Assembly: GCA_030688135.1 (NCBI GenBank)
Contig: JAUYIW010000054.1
Span: 1 to 5,724, forward strand
Source of the DNA: Candidatus Uhrbacteria bacterium
GTDB lineage: Bacteria > Patescibacteriota > Patescibacteriia > UBA9934
Direction: 5' to 3'
Length of the DNA: 5,724 bases
This document shows positions 1-5,514 of this stretch, piece after piece. Under the pieces are notes generated by a model. The model searched no databases, was not told the origin of the DNA, and worked only from the letters and a program-made list of their open reading frames with translations. Position 1 is the stretch's first letter. Every line of letters starts with the position of its first letter. The position numbers and the translations under genes were made by a program.

Positions 1-488
1 AGTTAGGGGCGCTTTTGGGGAAGAGTCATTTTACTGTTGTAACTGGTGGAGGTCCTGGAATTATGGAGGCTGCTAATAAGGGTTCATTTGAGGTTGGCGG
101 AGAGTCTGTTGGGCTTAACATTCAATTACCACTTGAGCAAAGGATAAATCCTTACGTAAAGTCTTCTAGGGCATTTCATTACTTTTTCACACGCAAAGTT
201 ATTCTTGCGGCTTCAGCACAAGCGTACGTATTTTTTCCTGGCGGGTTTGGCACTAATGATGAATTATTTGAGATTTTAACTTTAATTCAAACAAAGAAAT
301 CAGAGGTTGTTCCAGTGGTATTAGTTGGAAGAGAATATTGGGATAGCTGGTACAGATTTGTAAATGAGACCATGTTTTTAGAGTTCGATACAATCAATAA
401 GGAGGATATGGACATATTTAAAATTGTGGATTCTGCCGAAGAGGCTTACGAAATTATAAAAGATTCAGAAGAACGTTCATTCTTCTAG
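1..488 (+). CDS. LOG family protein (nucleotide 5'-monophosphate phosphoribohydrolase), 5' end cut by window edge
   Basis: The reading frame is open from nt 3, so the gene starts left of the window. The TTG at nt 15 is probably an internal Leu codon, because the residues before it (LGALLGKS) already fit the helix that precedes the first nucleotide-binding loop of the family. Two signature motifs are seen: GGGPGIMEAANKG (nt 45-83) and PGGFGTNDE (nt 237-263), the PGGxGTxxE motif of LOG proteins, which were once misnamed lysine decarboxylases. The segment FFTRK and the following helix also match. Family members are Rossmann-fold cytosolic enzymes that cleave the N-glycosidic bond of cytokinin riboside monophosphates or AMP, giving free base and ribose 5-phosphate. 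About 161 codons are visible, so probably several dozen N-terminal residues are missing. The physiological substrate in this organism cannot be told from sequence. The next gene starts 9 nt downstream, suggesting co-transcription. The stop is TAG. Confidence 0.93.
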   Translation, partial: LGALLGKSHFTVVTGGGPGIMEAANKGSFEVGGESVGLNIQLPLEQRINPYVKSSRAFHYFFTRKVILAASAQAYVFFPGGFGTNDELFEILTLIQTKKSEVVPVVLVGREYWDSWYRFVNETMFLEFDTINKEDMDIFKIVDSAEEAYEIIKDSEERSFF

Positions 489-497
489 TCAAGAATT

Positions 498-2069
498 ATG
501 TCGCAAAGACTATTACAACTTACGGCTTCTTTAAAACCACGTGGCGATATAACGGCTGGAGCAGGAGAGGATGTTATTGAAGTGAGCGCACCTGCTAGCA
601 CTGCTGCAAAGGTTTACGAGAAGTTACGAACCACGATCGATTATCAAGAGGAACATTTGCTTCGAAGAAATGCGATTTTAAGAATAATAAATCGATATTT
701 AGGGTCGGACATTCCGCTCGATAAAATGTCAGAAAATTTACTAAAAGAACTAGTTTGGGCTGGGTATCTTCCAAATCATTCAGTGCCAGTTAAATTTGCT
801 CACGATTTAAGGCCAATTTTTGATAAATACGATTCATTATTCAGAGCTGCCGAAGAGTTGCATGGAAAAAAAGAAGAAGCGCATCAGTGGATTCTTGACG
901 TTATGTCTTCCGAGTTAGAATACGCGATTTCTCCACCTGTTGGAGATGAAGCGCTTGCTAGCTACATGTATGAAGAAATGAAGAGTCGCATGACTTGGGA
1001 AGAGTCGATTAATCTTAAGGCTGACCAAAAGGATTTACTGCTTTACATTGCTATTCATAAAACACTTTTGAAATCAAACAGGGCAACGCTAAGGTTTAGG
1101 GTGTTAACGCTTTATTATCCGGATTGGCCCGGTGCAAGCTCAAATGAGCGAGTGCAAGAGATCAGTTCAAATCTTAACAACATAATACGAACAATTGAAA
1201 AGCAGATTACGCATCCTGTTGTGTTAAAGTTGGAAGTGTTGCTAAGCAGGCGTGCTGGTCTGTTTAGGACTCTGCGCGATGTAATTCTATATAAGCCAGA
1301 AGAATTTCCAGCACTTTTAAACGACCCAAGGGAAATGGATTTGGCAGTTAGGCGAGAGTTAAAAAAACGTACATCAAAGTTTCGTGTACGCTTGCGAAGA
1401 ACGGTCATTCGAGCAGTTTTGTTCTTGTTTATTACAAAAATGTTCTTAGCTCTTATTTTGGAAATTCCATACGACCTTATATTTGTTGGACAAGTTGCAG
1501 TTATTCCACTTGGCATAAACATTATATTTCATCCGTTGTTCTTGGCGTTTCTTAGCCTTACTGTGCAGATTCCTGAACGTAAAAATACTGATGACTACCG
1601 AGACGCAATACGCGCATTAATCGTCGGTGCAGATCACGACATAGTGAATCTTCACATGAAGCGTGACCATTTTGGCACTTGGTCAAAGATTTTTTACTTT
1701 ATTTATTCAATTGTCTTTCTATTCGTTTACGGCGTTATTGGAGTGTTGTTGTCGAATTTTGGATTCAACATATTTTCAATTGCATTGTTCTTATTCTTTA
1801 TGTCACTTGTTACCTTTTTTGGTGTTAGAATTCGAGGGTCGACAAAGGACATTGTGGTTTCAGGATCGCGTAGTAGCTTGATCGGATCGTTGTTTGACGT
1901 ATTCATGCTTCCGGTAGTTCGCGCAGGACGTTGGATGAGCGTGAAGGTTGCAAAAATTAATGTATTTATTTACTTCTTTGATTTCATTATTGAAGCTCCG
2001 TTTAAAGTTGCTGTTAATTTTGTAGAAGGTTGGCTTGCGTTTGTTAGGGAGAAGAAAGAAGAAATCTAG
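498..2069 (+). CDS. Membrane protein of unknown function with a large helical N-terminal domain
   Basis: I do not recognise this 523-aa protein as a named family. Residues 1-300 are hydrophilic, highly charged and look mostly helical, with no signal peptide and no catalytic motif that I can identify. Hydrophobic segments lie at about 303-321, 328-355, 397-418 and 422-442. Further amphipathic or membrane-associated stretches lie at about 461-476 and 488-512. The tail is strongly charged and ends REKKEEI. A basic run just before the first membrane segment (about residues 288-305, many Arg/Lys) suggests by the positive-inside rule that the N-terminal domain is cytoplasmic. Pro residues inside hydrophobic segments (LEIPYD, VIPLG, FHPLF) are notable. 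The ATG lies 9 nt after the upstream stop, with no Shine-Dalgarno-like sequence in the spacer. The link to the LOG gene is by position only. A transporter or a membrane scaffold are both possible. Confidence 0.9.
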   Translation: MSQRLLQLTASLKPRGDITAGAGEDVIEVSAPASTAAKVYEKLRTTIDYQEEHLLRRNAILRIINRYLGSDIPLDKMSENLLKELVWAGYLPNHSVPVKFAHDLRPIFDKYDSLFRAAEELHGKKEEAHQWILDVMSSELEYAISPPVGDEALASYMYEEMKSRMTWEESINLKADQKDLLLYIAIHKTLLKSNRATLRFRVLTLYYPDWPGASSNERVQEISSNLNNIIRTIEKQITHPVVLKLEVLLSRRAGLFRTLRDVILYKPEEFPALLNDPREMDLAVRRELKKRTSKFRVRLRRTVIRAVLFLFITKMFLALILEIPYDLIFVGQVAVIPLGINIIFHPLFLAFLSLTVQIPERKNTDDYRDAIRALIVGADHDIVNLHMKRDHFGTWSKIFYFIYSIVFLFVYGVIGVLLSNFGFNIFSIALFLFFMSLVTFFGVRIRGSTKDIVVSGSRSSLIGSLFDVFMLPVVRAGRWMSVKVAKINVFIYFFDFIIEAPFKVAVNFVEGWLAFVREKKEEI

Positions 2070-2089
2070 GGTTAGGTTGTTGTGTTACA

Positions 2090-2210
2090 GACCTACGAAC
2101 TGTACAGACTTGCAGACCGAGAAACGTCTATGTTTGTAGGTGCGTATAGTCTGCCTTCCCTGAGGTAAATCAAGGCTGTGCCTGTGTTTGACGAATGGGT
2201 AGGTCGGTCT
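2090..2210 (+). ncRNA. Candidate structured RNA or leader element with alternative pairings
   Basis: ACCTACGAAC (2091-2100) can pair with GTTTGTAGGT (2132-2141) in a 10-bp stem with one G-U pair. In its 31-nt loop, GCAGAC (2112-2117) is complementary to GTCTGC (2149-2154), which would make an H-type pseudoknot. CAGACT (2105-2110) could instead take AGTCTG (2148-2153). Further on, GTAGGTC (2199-2205) can pair with GACCTAC (2090-2096), competing with the first stem, and TCGGTCT (2204-2210) can pair with AGACCGA (2114-2120). These complementarities are read directly. That they form an RNA of biological meaning is inference. No known riboswitch or RNA family is recognised, and the strand is assumed from the neighbouring genes. 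Confidence 0.3.
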
Positions 2211-2243
2211 ATAACTAAAATGTGTATTATTTGATTAGGAGGC

Positions 2244-2321
2244 ATGCCCCGTAGTAGAAACTTTGAAAAACTTTCTGAAGTTTGTAGTTGTTCCGGTATT
2301 TTAACTCTAAGCAAGGTATAG
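2244..2321 (+). CDS. Possible 25-codon small ORF
   Basis: An ATG follows the purine-rich AGGAGG (2237-2242) and opens 25 codons ending in TAG. The predicted peptide begins MPRSRNFEKLSE and contains a Cys-Ser-Cys. The Shine-Dalgarno-like sequence is the best in any non-coding stretch of the window, but it sits only one nucleotide from the ATG, closer than normal for efficient initiation. The frame is short enough to occur by chance. If real, it would be a leader peptide or a small protein upstream of the glycoside hydrolase gene. No homology can be claimed. Confidence 0.15.
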   Translation: MPRSRNFEKLSEVCSCSGILTLSKV

Positions 2322-2327
2322 AATTCA

Positions 2328-2355
2328 TTGCGCAGATAATATTGTAAGTTTTAAT
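2328..2355 (+). promoter_or_regulatory. Weak promoter candidate for the 2390-5428 cluster
   Basis: TTTAAT (2350-2355) differs at one position from the TATAAT -10 consensus, and TTGCGC (2328-2333) lies 16 nt upstream as a poor -35 (TTG only). A start site around 2362 would give a leader of roughly 28 nt. GATAAT (2335-2340) is another possible -10 but has no good -35. AT-rich sequence produces such matches often, so this is a placeholder for where transcription might begin. Confidence 0.2.
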
Positions 2356-2389
2356 AGATACACATAAATCAAAGTTCTCACTACAGGGC

Positions 2390-3397
2390 ATGCGAACATT
2401 ACATCAAAAAGTAACTATATGGCACTGGGCTGGATTGTTTTTTCTTGTCATTTTTATTTTAAGTATCTTGGCAAATACCTGGCAAAGTCAGTTTAAGGCA
2501 GACGTGCCTGAGATAGGTGTAACGTTTTCTAACGTGTACGCAATGGAAATTTTGGATGATTGGAAAGGCGCATATTCCAAAATGCTAAATGACCTTGGCG
2601 TAAAGAGTCTACGCTTGCCAGTGTATTGGTCTCAGATCGAATCGACAGAGGGCGTGTATAGTTTTGACGATCTTGATTGGATGATGGAAGAAGCAGTTTT
2701 GCACAATGTTAATGTAACTTTGGTTGTAGGTGTAAAAGTGCCTCGTTGGCCTGAATGTTTTATTCCAGATTGGGCAGAGGGTTACGAAAAGGACTACTTA
2801 AGAGCAGAGGCTACTAGATTTGTTCGAGATGTAGTTTTACGATACCGGACGAACACCGCACTTGAGCGCTGGCAAATAGAAAATGAATCATTATTTTATT
2901 TTGGTGAATGTCCGTTGCCGGATTTATTACGCATAGAAGAGGAAACTGAACTTGTGCGCTCGCTAGATAAAGATAATGAAATTCAGTTAACCACTAGTGG
3001 CGAACAAGGTTTTTGGGCTTTTCGGGCATCATTTGCAGAGGTTATTGGCGCAAGTTTATATAGAGTTGTCTGGAATGAAATTTTTGGATACATTGTTTTC
3101 CCATACAGACCAGAGCTATATTCTCTACAGCGCTTGGTTACATCTACTCTAACAGATAAGGTTGTTATTGCTGAACTTCAGGCTGAACCTTGGCTACATA
3201 AAGACACAGGGCTAGGCGACACAGAAGCACTTTATGCTGCCTTTACTGCAGAGGATTTATTTGAAAATGTTAAGTTTGCAAAAAGAACTGGAACAGATGA
3301 AATTTTTCTCTGGGGAGTGGAATGGTGGTATTATTTATTAGAGCAAGGTGATGACAGATTATGGAATGCGGCGCGTGAAGTATTCAGTGAGAATTAA
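2390..3397 (+). CDS. Membrane-anchored clan GH-A-type glycoside hydrolase (TIM-barrel)
   Basis: The 335-aa protein starts with a short basic segment and one hydrophobic helix (about residues 11-31), best read as an uncleaved signal anchor placing the rest outside the membrane. The remainder reads as a compact (beta/alpha)8 barrel of the retaining glycosidase clan GH-A. SLRLPVYWSQIE near residue 75 followed by GVYSFDDLD is the usual second-strand segment. WQIENE (161-166) gives the Asn-Glu pair, with E166 as the likely acid/base. VVIAELQAEPW has E262 as the likely nucleophile on strand 7, with E266 as the alternative. FLWG with W308 fits strand 8. The clan cleaves beta-linked sugars, but family and substrate (GH5, GH39 or GH42-like) cannot be fixed by eye. 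The length is short for the clan, with no accessory carbohydrate-binding domain. The ATG is chosen because the anchor begins directly after it. AGGG lies just 1-2 nt before it, too close for a normal ribosome site. Confidence 0.8.
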   Translation: MRTLHQKVTIWHWAGLFFLVIFILSILANTWQSQFKADVPEIGVTFSNVYAMEILDDWKGAYSKMLNDLGVKSLRLPVYWSQIESTEGVYSFDDLDWMMEEAVLHNVNVTLVVGVKVPRWPECFIPDWAEGYEKDYLRAEATRFVRDVVLRYRTNTALERWQIENESLFYFGECPLPDLLRIEEETELVRSLDKDNEIQLTTSGEQGFWAFRASFAEVIGASLYRVVWNEIFGYIVFPYRPELYSLQRLVTSTLTDKVVIAELQAEPWLHKDTGLGDTEALYAAFTAEDLFENVKFAKRTGTDEIFLWGVEWWYYLLEQGDDRLWNAAREVFSEN

Positions 3398-3433
3398 TGC
3401 ACTGCTTAATTTATTGTCCAAATACATATTTCT

Positions 3434-4852
3434 ATGTTGGCTGGGAGGAAAAAGATAAAAACTAAAGTCAAGTTTGATTACGACGTGATAGTCATTGGTT
3501 CAGGTTCAGCCGGTTTTAGTTCTGCGGAAGTCGCGCGCGATTTGGGTGCTAGCGTTTGTATTGTGGAAAAAGCAGAAGTTGGCGGAGAGTGTCCAAACTG
3601 GGCGTGTGTGCCTACAAAGGCAATGTTGCGCTCTGCAAAACTTTACTATCAGGCAAGATATAAACTTTCGGAGTATGGAGTGCATGCGGATGGAGTAACG
3701 TTTAATTTTAGCAAAATAATGCAACGCAAAGATAACGTTATAGATACAATTACGGGCACTGGCAAGAAACTCGACAGAATTGCAAAAGAGCTTGGAATTG
3801 ATGTTGTGAAAGGCGAAGCTATTTTCTTAGATGCACATACGTTAAAAATTGCTAAAAAGAAGATTAGCGGTAAATCAATTATTATTGCTACTGGATCGGT
3901 GGATTTTGTGCCTCCAATAGACGGAATAGAGCAGGTAGGATATTTAAGTTTTAAAGATGTTGTTTCGCTAAAGCGATTGCCTGGCTCGGTTGCTATTGCT
4001 GGCGGAGGGCCGGTTGGCTGTGAGTTTGCTACTTTTTTTAGCATGCTTGGAAGCAAGGTTACAATTTTACAACTAGCTCCTCAGCTTTTAAATCATGAAG
4101 ACGAAGAGGTTTCCGCAGTAGTAGAAAGAATGATGCGAGAGCGTAGAGTAAATGTGTTGGTTAATACAAAAGTGCTCGGAGTTTTAAAAGAGGGACGGAA
4201 AACTCGCGTTACTTATCAGACTGGCACAAATAAAAGGCAGTCAGTTGCTGTTGATGCGTTCATTTTGTCAGTAGGCAAACGAGCAAATGTCGAGGATTTA
4301 AAGCTTGAAAAGGCGGGGGTTAAGTTGAGCGATAATGGCAGACTTGTTGTAGACGAACATTTACAAACAAACATACCGAATATTTTTGCAGCAGGAGATG
4401 TATCGAGCAGTGCAATGTTTACGAATGTTGCGCATTTCGAGGGTTCTATTGCCGGTTATAATGCTATGCAAAAGCGCACGCAGAGTATGAGGAATATTGA
4501 TATACGCGTTGTGCCACGAGTAACATTTGTTGAGCCAGAAGTAGCTTCGGTAGGCATAACGCCACTTGAGGCCAGTAAATCTAAAAAGGCTTTTTCAGTA
4601 TCGAGTTTTCCAGTTGGTGCTTTAGGGCGAGCAGTGACCGAAGGAGAGAGGATTGGTTTAATCAAAATAGTTATAGATAAAAAGACAAGAATGATACTTG
4701 GCGGGCATATGGTAGGGCCACAGGCAGGCGAGGTGATTCACGAAATTGCGCTTGCCATGCATGCAAATCTAAAAGTTGATGAGTTAGAGAGTATGATTCA
4801 CGCATTTCCAACCTATTCAGAGGCGGTTTCGGCAGTGGCTGGTGGTTTTTAG
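3434..4852 (+). CDS. FAD-dependent pyridine nucleotide-disulfide oxidoreductase (Lpd/MerA-like)
   Basis: The 472-aa cytosolic flavoprotein has the full class I layout. The FAD-binding GSGSAG is at 22-27. The redox-active CPNWAC at 53-58 (Cys-X4-Cys) is followed by VPTK. An ATG motif lies near 152-154, a second Rossmann motif GGGPVGCE at 190-197 for NAD(P)H, and AAGD at 319-322 for FAD. A dimerisation domain ends in IHAFPTYSE (455-463). In dihydrolipoamide dehydrogenase the residue just before PT is the catalytic His; here it is F458, while E463 is kept. There is no N-terminal heavy-metal domain and no C-terminal Cys pair as in mercuric reductase, and the protein ends GGF. Electrons should therefore flow from NAD(P)H through FAD to the disulfide, but the final acceptor is unknown. 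Gln in VTILQL, where NAD enzymes usually have Glu, leaves coenzyme choice open. No 2-oxoacid dehydrogenase genes are adjacent. The ATG start has no upstream Shine-Dalgarno sequence. The spacer to the gene before is 36 nt. Confidence 0.93.
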   Translation: MLAGRKKIKTKVKFDYDVIVIGSGSAGFSSAEVARDLGASVCIVEKAEVGGECPNWACVPTKAMLRSAKLYYQARYKLSEYGVHADGVTFNFSKIMQRKDNVIDTITGTGKKLDRIAKELGIDVVKGEAIFLDAHTLKIAKKKISGKSIIIATGSVDFVPPIDGIEQVGYLSFKDVVSLKRLPGSVAIAGGGPVGCEFATFFSMLGSKVTILQLAPQLLNHEDEEVSAVVERMMRERRVNVLVNTKVLGVLKEGRKTRVTYQTGTNKRQSVAVDAFILSVGKRANVEDLKLEKAGVKLSDNGRLVVDEHLQTNIPNIFAAGDVSSSAMFTNVAHFEGSIAGYNAMQKRTQSMRNIDIRVVPRVTFVEPEVASVGITPLEASKSKKAFSVSSFPVGALGRAVTEGERIGLIKIVIDKKTRMILGGHMVGPQAGEVIHEIALAMHANLKVDELESMIHAFPTYSEAVSAVAGGF

Positions 4853-4876
4853 ATGTGCAATTTTCTTATTTAGAAT

Positions 4877-5428
4877 ATGGAAATTTATCTTTATATATTA
4901 ATGGGCGTTGTGGTAATTTTGATTACAATGGCCTATGTTTTTTTAAGTCTTGGGATTGCGATAGTCTCAGGTGCGCCATGGGTGCCAACTAAACGAGCCC
5001 TTGCTAAGCGAATGTTTGAGTTAGCCGATATAAAAGAGGGAGATACTGTGCTCGATTTAGGTAGTGGTGACGGAAGTTTACTTTTTGTAGCAGTAGAGGA
5101 TTTTGGAGCTAGCATAGGAGTTGGGTTTGAGATTAACCCATTTTTGGTTTGGTACACTCGATTTAGGGCAAGACGCGCTCATATTAAGGAAAAGATAAAG
5201 GTAACAAGAGGCAATATGTATAGGGCTCCGTTGCCTGACGTCGATATTGTAGCTTTGTATTTGCTTCCAAAAACAATGGATAAGTTAAGGCCAAGATTTG
5301 TGCAGTATTTAAATCCAGACGCAAAAATCGTTTCGCATGCTTTTAAGTTTGCAGGAGTTGTCCCAGAAAAGGTGATTGACACTCCAAAGGATAGTTTGTA
5401 TTTATATCGTGTGAGGGATTTAGCGTAG
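4877..5428 (+). CDS. Membrane-anchored class I SAM-dependent methyltransferase, FAM173/ATPSCKMT-like
   Basis: The 183-aa protein opens with a hydrophobic helix (about residues 4-31), followed by APWVPT (33-38) and a compact Rossmann methyltransferase. Motif I is VLDLGSGDG (58-66), which binds SAM. E85 in GFEINP ends strand 2 and should hold the ribose hydroxyls. WYTRFRARR (92-100) follows, then GNMYR (112-116) and VALYLLPKTMDKL around 125-137. The order membrane helix, PxVP-type segment, DxGSGDG, ExNPxLVWYxRxRA and a strand with L(Y/F)xxPxxM matches, from memory, the eukaryotic FAM173/ATPSCKMT family, which trimethylates a lysine in the ATP synthase c-subunit or other mitochondrial proteins. 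The general SAM-methyltransferase call is firm, the FAM173 likeness is good, and the substrate is unknown. The N-terminal helix would hold the catalytic domain at the inner face of the membrane. It is the last gene of the cluster, 24 nt after the oxidoreductase, with a terminator 66 nt downstream of its TAG stop. Confidence 0.88.
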   Translation: MEIYLYILMGVVVILITMAYVFLSLGIAIVSGAPWVPTKRALAKRMFELADIKEGDTVLDLGSGDGSLLFVAVEDFGASIGVGFEINPFLVWYTRFRARRAHIKEKIKVTRGNMYRAPLPDVDIVALYLLPKTMDKLRPRFVQYLNPDAKIVSHAFKFAGVVPEKVIDTPKDSLYLYRVRDLA

Positions 5429-5435
5429 GGGACTC

Positions 5436-5479
5436 TAGAATTCATAATTTAGAATTTAGAATCCAGTTGCGAGAATTCA
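5436..5479. repeat. Cluster of short AGAATT-type repeats
   Basis: AGAATTCA occurs at 5437-5444 and 5472-5479. Between them TTTAGAA is repeated in tandem with a 7-nt period (5448-5461). TAGAATTCAT at 5436-5445 recurs exactly at 2319-2328 in the other long intergenic region. No role is known to me. The cluster sits between the last stop codon and the terminator hairpin. Confidence 0.4.
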
Positions 5480-5493
5480 GTAGCCGGGTAGGG

Positions 5494-5514
5494 GCGGGGT
5501 TTCCCCGCTTTTTT
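5494..5514 (+). terminator. Rho-independent terminator of the 2390-5428 cluster
   Basis: GCGGGG (5494-5499), a three-T loop and CCCCGC (5503-5508) form a perfect 6-bp GC hairpin followed directly by six T (5509-5514). On the opposite strand no T run follows the hairpin, so it acts on + strand transcripts. It lies 66 nt after the methyltransferase stop. Confidence 0.9.

Larger units (their letters stand above)
2070..2389. other. Intergenic region, no convincing gene, stem-forming 5' part
   Basis: This 320-nt gap is long compared with the 9-36 nt spacers elsewhere. No reading frame with family-like protein features is seen. The 73-codon minus-strand frame across it starts at TTG and looks like chance. 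The first 140 nt carry several complementary segments (listed separately), and the rest is AT-rich and probably holds the promoter of the 2390-5428 cluster. I see no intrinsic terminator for the upstream gene pair, as no GC hairpin is followed by a T run. Confidence 0.6.

Noticed and set aside
1115..1522. 135-codon minus-strand frame inside the membrane-protein gene
   Set aside because: It lies wholly within a well-supported gene and has no family-like features, so it is a shadow frame.
2093..2314. 73-codon minus-strand reading frame across the 2070-2389 gap
   Set aside because: It starts at TTG, has no ribosome site, shows no domain or membrane pattern, and runs against all neighbouring genes.
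3649..4056. 135-codon minus-strand frame inside the oxidoreductase gene
   Set aside because: It overlaps a gene with clear motifs; the Pro/Ser-rich composition is typical of antisense translation.
3434..4852. Annotation as mercuric reductase or as dihydrolipoamide dehydrogenase
   Set aside because: It lacks the MerA metal-binding cysteines at both ends and the Lpd catalytic His, so only the wider family can be supported.
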